From: CBDCRK01 sp965220955
GTDB lineage: Bacteria > Desulfobacterota > Binatia > Bin18 > CBDCRK01
Assembly (NCBI GenBank): GCA_965220955.1
Contig: CBDCRK010000015.1
Span: forward strand, 186,001-250,000
DNA: 64,000 nucleotides
Direction: 5' to 3'
Shown here: positions 54,876-62,680 of the stretch, piece by piece
How the letters are laid out: each line of letters starts with the position of its first letter
Position numbering within the stretch: position 1 is the stretch's first letter
Notes under the pieces: generated by a model
The model's input: the letters and a program-made list of their open reading frames with translations, nothing else
Told to the model about the DNA's origin: nothing
Database searches by the model: none
Position numbers and translations under genes: made by a program

Positions 54876-55010
54876 ATGGGTGAATGGATAATCACTGCGA
54901 TCCTGCTCTCCAGCACTTCCTGGGGGCATAACCAGATAGGTGCCAGAGGGGGGTATATGGGCAAGTTTAGTGCCGTGGTGGTATTATGTGTGGATAGAGA
55001 AGGTAAGTAG
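54876..55010 (+). CDS. Possible 44-residue small protein
   Basis: ATG 54876 is preceded by AGGGAGA at about eight bases. The frame encodes 44 residues: a hydrophobic N-terminal half (WIITAILLSSTSWG) and a glycine-rich half (GARGGYMGKFSAVVVLCV). A stop follows at 55008. It lies between a strong hairpin and the ROK repeat and is too short to judge by family. It is speculative. Confidence 0.3.
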   Translation: MGEWIITAILLSSTSWGHNQIGARGGYMGKFSAVVVLCVDREGK

Positions 55011-55197
55011 TTAAATTATCTAGGAAAAATCAACAAAAAGCAGGTTTTTGAGAAAGTGTGAAAAATGCTCTCCCTTATGCATAATGGCAACATCAATAGG
55101 AGATAACTAAGAAAAGAGAAGGAAAATCGTATAGATGCATGAATGCAACTCTTTTGCATCTTTGCAACAGAAAAGAGCTGTTCTTTTTAATTAAAGT

Positions 55198-55226
55198 GTA
55201 GGGGCAGGTTTCAAACCCGCCCCTAC
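55198..55226. repeat. GTAGGGGC inverted repeat at the ROK gene end
   Basis: A nearly perfect palindrome: GTAGGGGC and GGTTT on one arm, with AAACC and GCCCCTAC on the other, around a single loop. The minus-strand TAG stop of the ROK gene (55225-55223) is part of this element. Confidence 0.75.
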
Positions 55227-56188
55227 CGCTCTAGTCCTTGCCATGCTACATAGGCTGCACCCAGCCAGCCTGCATAAGGGCCTAGCTTGGCCGGAACAAT
55301 TCTGGCTAGGCGAGCGGGAATACGAAAGGCCCGGCGGTCTACCTCTTTCTTGGCTGCGGGGATGAGGAGATCCCAGGACTGGGCTACACCTCCGCCAATA
55401 ACAATCATTTCCGGGTTGAAAATGTTAATAAGGCTGGCCATGGCCACGCCCAGATAAGACCCGGCCTGGGTAAGCACCTCCCTGGCTACTCGATCTCTGG
55501 CTTTAGCTGCCTGGTAAATCCGGGCTACATCCAACTCGCCCTTGGCATTGATATAGGGTTGTCGGTCCTTTTTGTCCTTGAGCTTTTCTCGGAGGAGCCG
55601 CTTGATTCCTGTGGCCGAGGCGTATACCTCAATACAACCCCGACTTCCACAGTTACACCGGGCTCCACTGGCCTCAACCACCATATGACCTAGCTCTCCG
55701 GCCATACCCGCGGCGCCATGAACTAGTCTGCCCTCATTGATCACTCCACCACCCACACCGGTTCCCAAGGTAAGCATAAGAAAATTCTTTTTCCCCTTGG
55801 CCGCGCCCACCCATCCCTCTCCCAGCGTGGCAACGTTGGCGTCATTCTCCAGAAAGACAGGACAGGGAAAGACCTGGCTTAGCCGCCCACGCAAGGGAAA
55901 CCGCTTCCACTGCGGAATGTTGGGAGCCTGATGGATGACTCCCGTGTTGACATTAATCGGACCTGCTGCCCCCACTCCCATTGCTAGCAGTGGTTTCCCT
56001 TTTGCCTGCATGGGTTTACTCGCCTCCATAGCCACGCTCTCAATATTGGTGAGAATACGCTGACTTCCCCGCAGAACCTCAGAAGGACGCTCGGCAGTGG
56101 CTAGAACCTTTCCTTTGTGATCCACCGCTGCAGCCCGAACATTTGTGCCTCCTAAATCCACCCCAATGACAAAACCGTCCTCTCTCAT
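55223..56188 (-). CDS. ROK family sugar kinase (glucokinase-like)
   Basis: A 321-residue ROK protein. The ATP-binding start is GVDLGGTNVRAA (residues 9-20), the catalytic ENDAN near residue 114, and the zinc-binding CNCGSRGCIE near 178 are all present. It should phosphorylate a hexose, probably glucose. Its TAG stop lies inside a dispersed GTAGGGGC repeat. The start ATG 56188 has a weak binding site. Confidence 0.92.
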   Translation of the reverse strand: MREDGFVIGVDLGGTNVRAAAVDHKGKVLATAERPSEVLRGSQRILTNIESVAMEASKPMQAKGKPLLAMGVGAAGPINVNTGVIHQAPNIPQWKRFPLRGRLSQVFPCPVFLENDANVATLGEGWVGAAKGKKNFLMLTLGTGVGGGVINEGRLVHGAAGMAGELGHMVVEASGARCNCGSRGCIEVYASATGIKRLLREKLKDKKDRQPYINAKGELDVARIYQAAKARDRVAREVLTQAGSYLGVAMASLINIFNPEMIVIGGGVAQSWDLLIPAAKKEVDRRAFRIPARLARIVPAKLGPYAGWLGAAYVAWQGLER

Positions 56189-56196
56189 GGCGTTAT

Positions 56197-56647
56197 TTAC
56201 TCCTCTTGTTGTTGGGGCCCGATGGTGTCTAGGACTTGCTGCTCTACCAGGGTAAAAAGCTCATCCGTGCACTCCTACAGGCTGTGCCCAGCCCCAGCAA
56301 GCAATCTTAGCTCTTTTGGTTCTTTTGCTCGGTGAAAGATTTCCTCTGAGGCAAGGTGAGGAAGGATGGTATCATGCGTGCCATGAACAAGTAACGGGAC
56401 GAGGGGAGAGTCGATCAGCCACATGTGCCCTGTAGAGCTGACTGCTCATTGCTACTACTCCCCTGACCGCATTGCTAAGCGTGCTGGCGTTAATCACTAC
56501 TGCCCCGCCAAAGGAATGGCCAAGAAGAACGATTTCCCGTGCTCCCAAGCCACGCACAGAGGTTGCGATAACAAAGTGTAAAGCTCCATCCGCCTCTCCC
56601 CTGTTCTGGAATCCTAGGATGCGCAGCTCAAGATCGCCTTCTGGCAT
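56197..56647 (-). pseudogene. Alpha/beta hydrolase remnant
   Basis: The open frame from 56647 includes the nucleophile region LLGHSFGGAVV and continues to DRLSPRPV. The frame then shifts: the expected LLVHGTHDTILPHLASEEI segment reads on in another frame, hits a TAG at 56275-56277 after GAGHSL, and continues ECTDELFTLVEQQV to a TAA at 56197. So one frameshift and one in-frame stop are present, and the N-terminal strand region is missing. It is a dienelactone-hydrolase-like remnant, not a working gene. Confidence 0.75.
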
Positions 56648-56756
56648 GCATAAATACCTATCCTTTCTCCCTGCTGGGATGCAAGCTCAATAAGGCTTCC
56701 TCGGCCAAATAGTAACGGTTAGGATTATAGACTAAATTCTGAGAAATTTCCTGGAA

Positions 56757-57143
56757 TTGGTATTAGCCGCTCTTTCTATGCCGTTCAGTCGGCTCCGATG
56801 TCTGGCAGCTGCTGAACCCCCTACTGATGATGCCACGGGAGGGGATCGTCAAGGAGATGCTGAAGAGCTTCCTGGCGTCTCTGCTCCTCGGCGAATGAGG
56901 GACGCGATTGACAATGCCAGCCCCTCATCGTCGATATACAACCGTAGCGCTACCTTGCGGGCTCTATCAGAAATGGCCGGGGCAGACGCTGTCTTGCGGC
57001 TACGCGCCTTACGGTGCAGTGGAGATTTTGAGCAGTGCTGGCAGTTCCATCTTCAACAGGAAAGGGAGCGAAATCATTTATCTCTCTATGCCCGCGGCTC
57101 CCTTCCGTCGAAAGTACGGCGATTGATCACCGTGCTGGGCTGA
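56757..57143 (+). other. Unrecognised frame, possible degenerate gene
   Basis: A 128-residue frame from a TTG start at 56757 shows no known domain. The part around 57030-57060 (CWQFHLQQERERNHLSLYA) reads like a real protein fragment, but a second frame (56908-57126) also looks plausible, and coding sense shifts between them. It may be a damaged transposase or other gene. I do not claim a function. Confidence 0.2.
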
Positions 57144-57210
57144 AAGGGTCTACTCAAAAGTTCAAGTAAGAAAGGTACTTGCGAGGCTAAACAACTCGGA
57201 TCGTTGTTTT

Positions 57211-57501
57211 TTACCCCGATGATACGGTAACCTCATAATGGCTTTCACACTTCCTAAGCTCACGCCGAGTCACGGCCACGAGCGAACTCAGGAGTAACCA
57301 TGCTCCCCGCTGGTCTGAAGCAGCGCCGTCCCCCTGTGGCCCAGCCCCGCCTGCAAATGCCTCGACCTGGGTGAGTGCCCGGCGTAACCTGATGACCGCC
57401 GCTTTAAAGATATCTCTATCGTCTATCGACCGACTGACCTGACGGAACAGGTCGAGTTCTTCCCGGAGCACTTCCACCTTGGCCAGAAAGTCTACTGCCA
57501 T
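57211..57501 (-). CDS. Small helical hypothetical protein
   Basis: A protein of 96 residues from ATG 57501, which overlaps the stop of the upstream gene by 10 bases, so translational coupling is likely. The first 60 residues are helical and charged (MAVDFLAKVEVLREELDLFRQV). A glycine-rich middle (GGAGPQGDGAASDQRG) follows. No family is recognised. Confidence 0.6.
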   Translation of the reverse strand: MAVDFLAKVEVLREELDLFRQVSRSIDDRDIFKAAVIRLRRALTQVEAFAGGAGPQGDGAASDQRGAWLLLSSLVAVTRRELRKCESHYEVTVSSG

Positions 57502-58049
57502 GCCTCGCCCCTCATACGCATGGTGAGAACCTCGCGCACCCGTTTGGGGTTTAAGCCCAAGCATGCGCAGATAAAGTCCAGAGAACCATATCCTCCGCTA
57601 TCGCTTCCCAGCCACTCTTCCATTTCCTTCTTCATCCTCAGCTTATTTGCCACGCCCGTCTTGGCCTGCTTCGCCAGATAGTCAGCCGTCCAGCACGCAT
57701 TATCCAAGATGGCCACCAAAAGCTTACCCTCGCCCGTCTGACACATCCTCGCCACAAGACTCTGGCCGTGCTGCAGGTCTGTGTCCACGAGGGGCGCGAA
57801 GAGCTGGGTGAAAGATAATCCCATATATAGGCCGGTAGATGTGACTGGGGAGGCCCAGAACTTCCGCCTTGGTTGTGGAGACTTACCTCGGCTGTGATGG
57901 CCGTGGATGTATAGCCGATGAAAACCGGGCCGTAGATTGTGAGTAGCATCATTAAAAGTAATGACTCTTGTCTTGCCACCGCAGCTACACCAGCAAAGTC
58001 CCCCTGGGTTTGGATCCTTGAACTCTAGCTCCAAATTAGTATCCCTCAC
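57492..58049 (-). CDS. Hypothetical protein with a CxC...GH N-terminal motif and helical C-terminus
   Basis: A 185-residue protein starting at GTG 58049, which has AAGGAGGAA six bases upstream. Residues about 14-55 (GGLCWCSCGGKTR..., then GFHRLYIHGHHSRGK) resemble the CxCGCGxxT...GH zinc-like motif found in some HNH and phage-type proteins. The C-terminal 85 residues are helical and end with LDFICACLGLNPKRVREVL, which looks like a conserved small-protein pattern I have seen in deltaproteobacterial genomes. It overlaps the following gene by 10 bases. The function is unknown. Confidence 0.6.
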   Translation of the reverse strand: MRDTNLELEFKDPNPGGLCWCSCGGKTRVITFNDATHNLRPGFHRLYIHGHHSRGKSPQPRRKFWASPVTSTGLYMGLSFTQLFAPLVDTDLQHGQSLVARMCQTGEGKLLVAILDNACWTADYLAKQAKTGVANKLRMKKEMEEWLGSDSGGYGSLDFICACLGLNPKRVREVLTMRMRGEAWQ

Positions 58050-58328
58050 TCACTTCCTCCTTGATGCCGCCGTGGCCGCTGGCGCTTTCTTCCCCAGGCC
58101 TGGAGGGCGCCTCCTTTCTGTCCCAATGGCTTATTTGCAGGCCAATTGTTACCATCTCTCTATACAGCTCATGGCAAGGATTTACAGGCAAGTCGTTGAC
58201 AACACCTTTAAAGGGCGCACAAGGCACTCAGCTGCCATCCTCAATTCGCTACGCGCTCCCCTCAAGCCGCTATCAGCTAGCCTCTAACACCTCTTGCCTG
58301 GACAAGCCCACCAGGGCAAATGGCACAC

Positions 58329-58730
58329 TTACCCACGCTCCCGGTAGAGTTTTTCCAGCTGCTTTCGTTGCGGAGCCCTGAGCACACCTTTCCCTTCGAG
58401 ATACTCTGCGGCGGTAGCAAGCAATTCCCCTTCGCCTGGCGTCAACCCTGCGCTATCATTTAACGCCTTCAGTATCCACCGCAGACGGGCCTGTTCAGGG
58501 GCAACAGTGTTAGCAGGAGGGTTCGTCGGCTCCACACCTGGACCTTGAGAGAGAGGAAGAGGGGCTTCTCTGGGCGATTCCTCTTTGTGCTCTGCTTCCA
58601 ACAGGTCCCCTGGGGCAGACTTGGGTCCTTTCTCCAGCCGACGCTGCCGCTTGACTTCGGCCTTGCGACGCCGCTCGGCTTCCCGGCGCTGGCGTTGGAT
58701 GTGCTGGTTAGAGCTTCGGCCGCCCGCCAT
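58329..58730 (-). CDS. Charged hypothetical protein
   Basis: A 133-residue protein whose first 40 residues are almost all Arg, Lys, Glu and Gln (RQRREAERRRKAEVKRQRR), followed by a Pro-rich linker and a C-terminal helical part (LRWILKALNDSAGLTPGEGELLATAAEYLEGKG). It is probably real by composition but unrecognised. A nucleic-acid-binding role is possible from the basic region only. Confidence 0.55.
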   Translation of the reverse strand: MAGGRSSNQHIQRQRREAERRRKAEVKRQRRLEKGPKSAPGDLLEAEHKEESPREAPLPLSQGPGVEPTNPPANTVAPEQARLRWILKALNDSAGLTPGEGELLATAAEYLEGKGVLRAPQRKQLEKLYRERG

Positions 58731-58821
58731 ATCTTATGGGTCTCCCCTCTTCGGTTTAGATCAACCGGGTAAGGTTCAGTGTGGTGAAGTCAAATAAGGG
58801 TTTAGAATCGCTCTAGAGGGT

Positions 58822-59124
58822 CTACCAGCGTCGCTCTCGTCCACCCCCACTGTCTGAGCGTCCCCCCGAGCGCTCGCCCTGGGGCCGAGCCTCATTGACT
58901 TTGAGGGCGCGTCCCTTTAGGTCATATCCATCAAATTGCTTAATGGCCGCCTGCGCTTCCTCGCCCGACGCCATCTCCACAAAACCAAAACCCCGTGACT
59001 GCCCGGAAAACCTATCGGTAATGACGTTCGCGGACTCCACAGTGCCCACCTCGGCAAAGAGATCTTGGAGATCCGCTTGCGTTACACTATAAGAGAGATT
59101 GCCAATATACAGCTTCGTTGCCAT
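58822..59124 (-). CDS. RNA-binding protein (single RRM, glycine/arginine-rich tail)
   Basis: A 100-residue protein with one RRM: RNP2 is LYIGNL at residues 4-9, and RNP1 is RGFGFVEM near residue 44. The tail is Gly/Arg/Ser-rich. ATG 59124 follows GCAGGAGGTAGCA. It is a typical cold-induced RNA-binding protein. Upstream are a 5' leader hairpin (59151-59185) and a probable promoter at 59250-59277, giving a leader of about 120 bases, a length seen for cold-shock-type genes. Confidence 0.92.
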   Translation of the reverse strand: MATKLYIGNLSYSVTQADLQDLFAEVGTVESANVITDRFSGQSRGFGFVEMASGEEAQAAIKQFDGYDLKGRALKVNEARPQGERSGGRSDSGGGRERRW

Positions 59125-59150
59125 TGCTACCTCCTGCGGTGCATAAACAA

Positions 59151-59185
59151 AGACCCCTGGAGCCATGAGCGGCTCGAAGGGGTCT
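59151..59185 (-). promoter_or_regulatory. Leader hairpin of the RRM gene
   Basis: The pairs AGACCCC (59151-59157)/GGGGTCT (59179-59185) and the inner GAGCC (59160-59164)/GGCTC (59171-59175) form a bulged hairpin in the 5' untranslated region, ending 26 bases before the ATG. It could shield or time translation, or be a site for the protein itself. Confidence 0.5.
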
Positions 59186-59249
59186 TGGAATCTCGAAGCT
59201 GCTCAACAATCGAACGGACTGAACCAGTATTTAATACTCTTTATATACC

Positions 59250-59277
59250 TTTATACCTATTGTTGTCACGTTGACAA
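59250..59277 (-). promoter_or_regulatory. Probable promoter of the RRM gene
   Basis: On the minus strand, TTGTCA (59277-59272) and TATAAA (59255-59250) are separated by 16 bases. The region downstream is AT-rich, with a second TATATAAA. This gives a leader of about 120 bases. Confidence 0.5.
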
Positions 59278-59294
59278 GGATGTCTGGAAAGCGG

Positions 59295-59395
59295 TAGGCA
59301 ACCCTCTCGATAAACTCAGGATAAACTCTGCGGAGTGAAGAATCTCTCTGTTTTCCCACCAGGTTGCGAGATTCTTGGCTTTGCTCAGAATGACA
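59295..59395. repeat. Imperfect inverted repeat of the GAGATTCTT type
   Basis: The left arm GCGGAGTGAAGAATCTC (59330-59346) and the right arm GCGAGATTCTTGGCTTTGC (59366-59384) are inversely related. They end in CAGAATGACA. This resembles the common dispersed GAGATTCTT...CAGAATGAC repeats of many metagenomic genomes. It lies between the RRM gene and the exonuclease gene. Confidence 0.55.
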
Positions 59396-59413
59396 TGTGC
59401 ACCCCACGCGATG

Positions 59414-60259
59414 TTACCGAACGGAACGCAATTTGGTATAAAACGGCTCTGAGCTTCCGCGTTTCCCAACGATCCGCATTTTCGTTATCCGGTCAAGCCG
59501 GAACGTGCGCTCGTCCTGACGAAGGTGACAGTAGGCACGGAGGTAGAGATAGTCTCGGTTAGGAATAATGGCAATAGGATCAACCCGTCTCTCACTTGCC
59601 TCTAGCGTAGCCGATACATAACGAATCTCCAGACTCCGACCGTTTGCTAGAGCCTCGCTCAATGTAGGCGGTAGAGGAAGAGTATTCTCTGAGGAGGAGG
59701 GGAAAAGTACCTCCGTTACTGGGACTACAAGATCTTCAATAGCAGCAATGCTACGTTGGGACAGGTTTTGAATAAAGAATTGCAGGACCTGCCCGGTGAT
59801 CTGGGCGTCCTGTAAAGCACGATGCCGGTGGGGATAAGGAATTTTGAGATGTTCTGCTATAGCACCAAGGCTATTGCTAGAAAAGGCATAATACCGACGA
59901 GCAAGAGCCAATGTGTCAATTACCTGAATCACGGGGAGCGATAGACGGTGGCGCTGGAACTCTGCCGCCAGGAAGCTCAGGTCAAAGGGCGCATTGTGCG
60001 CAACGAACACGCGACCTTCAATCCATCGGGTAATCTCTGGAGCAGTTTCCTGCAATAGCGGGGCTTTTGCCACCATTGCGGCGCTAATCCCGTTTACTGC
60101 TGCTGCACCAGGGGAGATGGGCCGTTCGGGATTGATAAGGGTAGCAAAAGTCGACGTTTCTTTGTTGCCCTGAGAATGAACAATGGCAATCTCACATACT
60201 CTGTCGCCAAATGCTGGTGAGAGCCCGGTAGTTTCTACGTCAACAACAGCGAAATCCAT
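59414..60259 (-). CDS. DnaQ-type exonuclease fused to a WYL domain
   Basis: A 281-residue two-domain protein. Residues about 1-170 are a DEDDh exonuclease: D6 and E8 in VDVETTGL, NAPFDLSFL with the third Asp, and HRALQDA with the His and last Asp. The C-terminal part has the WYL-type pattern LEIRYVSA, then RRVDPIAIIPNRDYLYLRAYC and RTFRLDRI. WYL domains bind ligands and often regulate. The enzyme may trim DNA or RNA in response to a signal. The start is ATG 60259, and the gene is alone in its direction. Confidence 0.88.
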   Translation of the reverse strand: MDFAVVDVETTGLSPAFGDRVCEIAIVHSQGNKETSTFATLINPERPISPGAAAVNGISAAMVAKAPLLQETAPEITRWIEGRVFVAHNAPFDLSFLAAEFQRHRLSLPVIQVIDTLALARRYYAFSSNSLGAIAEHLKIPYPHRHRALQDAQITGQVLQFFIQNLSQRSIAAIEDLVVPVTEVLFPSSSENTLPLPPTLSEALANGRSLEIRYVSATLEASERRVDPIAIIPNRDYLYLRAYCHLRQDERTFRLDRITKMRIVGKRGSSEPFYTKLRSVR

Positions 60260-60404
60260 ATCTATTATGCGTAAGACCTTACTGGTAGCACTATTAATGC
60301 TGGTATGCCAAGAGGGATATTCCTACTGATCCTTGTTTTTGTTGGCTGGGCAAGATATATTTTTTACCATATGGCAGCAGATTTGTAGCCTGGAGAGTAC
60401 GAAG

Positions 60405-61436
60405 ATGCCTATACCCAAGCCCATAGTGATCTCCTGCACCCTTAGCCTTTTGGTAATCCTTTCGGCGAGCCTTTTGGTAGGAACCATGCCTTCGCCAGTC
60501 AGGGCGCAAAACCTTTGCGAGCAAGAGAAAGAAATCCTTGGCCTCTCTCTTGCGTCTCCCACAGACAAGGAAGGTAACCGGCTTTTAGAACTATTTGCCT
60601 CCAGAGAAAAAGACCAACCCTTAGGACTATCTGTTTTTTCGGTGGAGCCACTTGGCTCAGCAGCCCGCCTTGGGCTTCGGGCCGGGGATGTAGTCCAGCA
60701 GGCCAACAGTTGGCTTATACAGACCTGCCGGAGTTACGGACAAGCCATTACCGATGCCAAGAGAGAGAGAAAGGCGCTGCTTCTCCTGGTTGCTCGTCAG
60801 GGCAAAATGGAGGCCGTTGCTTTTGCCGCCGAGGTTTGGGAAGAGCCGGAGGAGAAAAAAGCAAAAGAAGCGGTGGCCTCACTCAAGACTATCCTGAAAG
60901 CTCCGCTTCCCCCGCCACTTAAAGGCAAGATTGAGCCAGTTGGAAAGGAAGTGGTGGTCATTTTGCGCGAGCTTGAGACCTCAGCCCATTTGCCCAATCA
61001 CTTAAGTCTTTACGAGCAAAGTGTGAACCGGGCGGAGGACCGGATCGCTGCCCTGGACTATTCCGTTCAGGGGGAAGCCGAGAAAAGGATGACAGCTGGA
61101 GCTCAGGTGATCCTTACTTATTACCTGGATGCCGAGAGAATCTGGCAGTATAAAATAGAGCAGGTGGCTCAACTCAGGCCAGAAGCCAGCAAACAAGAGA
61201 AGACTATGTACACTCTGCCCTCTTTCCCCTACTTCTACAATTCCCCGGTGCTTGATTGGGTTGATAGATATCCCTTTCTTAAGGCAAGCGTTGTCTCAGC
61301 ACCTCGCAATCTTGGCTTTATAGAACGGCCGGGGCAGTGGGAGCCAGACAAGGCCATTCTCCTTCTCTGGCAAAAAGCCAAGGAAGAAACAGATAACCTT
61401 AACCAATGGCTGCAAGGATCTGTCCAGAGCAGTTAA
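60405..61436 (+). CDS. Exported PDZ-domain protein
   Basis: A protein of about 343 residues from ATG 60405, with GAGAGTACGAAG upstream. The signal peptide runs to about residue 35 (SASLLVGTMPSPVRA). A PDZ domain follows (LGLSVFSVEPLGSAARLGLRAGD near residues 70-95). The rest has helical and mixed parts with no named domain. It is probably periplasmic. A start at 60333 would add an unlikely leader. Confidence 0.8.
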   Translation: MPIPKPIVISCTLSLLVILSASLLVGTMPSPVRAQNLCEQEKEILGLSLASPTDKEGNRLLELFASREKDQPLGLSVFSVEPLGSAARLGLRAGDVVQQANSWLIQTCRSYGQAITDAKRERKALLLLVARQGKMEAVAFAAEVWEEPEEKKAKEAVASLKTILKAPLPPPLKGKIEPVGKEVVVILRELETSAHLPNHLSLYEQSVNRAEDRIAALDYSVQGEAEKRMTAGAQVILTYYLDAERIWQYKIEQVAQLRPEASKQEKTMYTLPSFPYFYNSPVLDWVDRYPFLKASVVSAPRNLGFIERPGQWEPDKAILLLWQKAKEETDNLNQWLQGSVQSS

Positions 61437-61452
61437 GGGCGCATGGCAAAGC

Positions 61453-61776
61453 CTAAAGGGTAGAGCGGAGCAGACCCTGAGGCCATCGATCTTCAGGGAA
61501 TGGTTTCTCTCCAGTGAGGAACTGCTTTGCCTCTTGCAGCCCTCTTTCAACCTCTGATCGGTCCGCTTTAGCATCAGTCAAAGCCGTCATAAGGGCTAGG
61601 GTATTGCCCACAAGCCAGTCCTCGTTGTTATCGAGCTCTTTGGGATTGGCAAACGTGGGGTGAGTAAGAGCCCAGGCACGAAGGTCCTCAGCAGACAGGA
61701 CACCGGAAAAGTAACGGTCAATATGCTCTATTGCCTGGCGCTTAACCAAAGTGATCTTTTCGCTGATCTTTGCCAT
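61453..61776 (-). CDS. Hypothetical helical protein
   Basis: A protein of 107 residues from ATG 61776. It is helical and charged, with a segment YFSGVLSAEDLRAWALTHPTFANPKELDNNEDWLVG that looks like a conserved small domain. I recognise no named family. A longer upstream start (61812) is less likely. It converges on the PDZ gene, and its ribosome-binding site is weak. Confidence 0.55.
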   Translation of the reverse strand: MAKISEKITLVKRQAIEHIDRYFSGVLSAEDLRAWALTHPTFANPKELDNNEDWLVGNTLALMTALTDAKADRSEVERGLQEAKQFLTGEKPFPEDRWPQGLLRSTL

Positions 61777-61908
61777 GTCTATCACTGTCCCAGCCTCTTC
61801 CCCCCTTTGCAAAAGGGGCGGCCCGCGTAGGGGAAGTTCAAAGCTGGGAGTCAGATGGCCTTAAGTTGTGACTCATGCCACAGAGGGTTGCCCCTACATT
61901 CGATCTTG

Positions 61909-62667
61909 TTAGTACTCCTTAAGGATTTTTCCATGCGGTAGATAGGCGTTGAACCAGCCATAGCGGCAGGAAAGGATTTCTTTAGCAGCAAGCTTATACC
62001 AGGGGTCAGCCTCGGTTGGCGAATTGTAGACCAATGAGCCAGAGCCACTCCACACCTCGGCAATGCCATCGGTGCCCACAACCGGGGTGACACGGAAGTC
62101 ACAAGAGACCAGCTGGGCAATGGCTGGACCTTCGCTCTCCTCGGCGCTGGGGATGACCTTAAGGGAGAGGATAGGCGGAAAATTAAAGCTGTCAGGCGAC
62201 ACATTGCGAATGGAGCGCATGACAGCTGTGGCCAGACGATTTCCCTTGGGCCGCTCAATAATACCCATAAATTCTTCGTGTTCCTGGACAACGTCAACAT
62301 GGGCAAGCTTTTTGGCATAGCCCCAGACTTCCCTCCCGGCAATCAGTGGGGCCTCTTGAGTGACAAAGAGGTTAGGAAGATAGGTCATTAATTTTCCTTG
62401 CCACCTGCAAGCAACCCCCAGAATCGCCTCATTGTAGGGACCGAAGGTAGAGAAATGGTACTTGGCAATGATAATGCTGGCTGTGGCAGGCTCGACCAAT
62501 TCCAGCCCCTCAGGCAAGAGGCGTAAAGCCTCCTCCTCATCGGTGTGGTATTCAACAATAATCATCTCCATGTTGCGGTAATAAAAAGGTGGAGATTGTA
62601 CTGCCGGCGCAGTGACCGGCATGGATGGGCCAAACTGACTCTTCTTGAGTTGTCCGTACTTTGCCAT
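61909..62667 (-). CDS. Acetoacetate decarboxylase family protein
   Basis: A 252-residue protein from ATG 62667. It has the family motif REVWGYAKKLAHV near residue 120, which contains the active-site lysine position of acetoacetate decarboxylase, and the late WFNAYLPHGKILKEY end. It may act on a beta-keto acid or another small substrate. The frame extends upstream to 62907, over the acyl-CoA dehydrogenase gene, so the short start is correct. It lies 14 bases after the dehydrogenase. Confidence 0.9.
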   Translation of the reverse strand: MAKYGQLKKSQFGPSMPVTAPAVQSPPFYYRNMEMIIVEYHTDEEEALRLLPEGLELVEPATASIIIAKYHFSTFGPYNEAILGVACRWQGKLMTYLPNLFVTQEAPLIAGREVWGYAKKLAHVDVVQEHEEFMGIIERPKGNRLATAVMRSIRNVSPDSFNFPPILSLKVIPSAEESEGPAIAQLVSCDFRVTPVVGTDGIAEVWSGSGSLVYNSPTEADPWYKLAAKEILSCRYGWFNAYLPHGKILKEY

Positions 62668-62680
62668 AGCGTCCTCCTTA

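Larger units (their letters stand above)
54610..55222. other. Intergenic region between the DUF1302 and ROK genes
   Basis: These 613 bases hold a perfect 16-base inverted repeat (54821-54856), a small frame with a good ribosome-binding site (54876-55010), and a repeat copy at the far end (55198-55226). No larger gene is seen. The 55011-55190 part is AT-rich. Confidence 0.5.

Noticed and set aside
56757..57143. Transposase remnant
   Set aside because: Some segments look protein-like, but no transposase motif such as DDE residues could be identified, so I list it only as an unrecognised frame.
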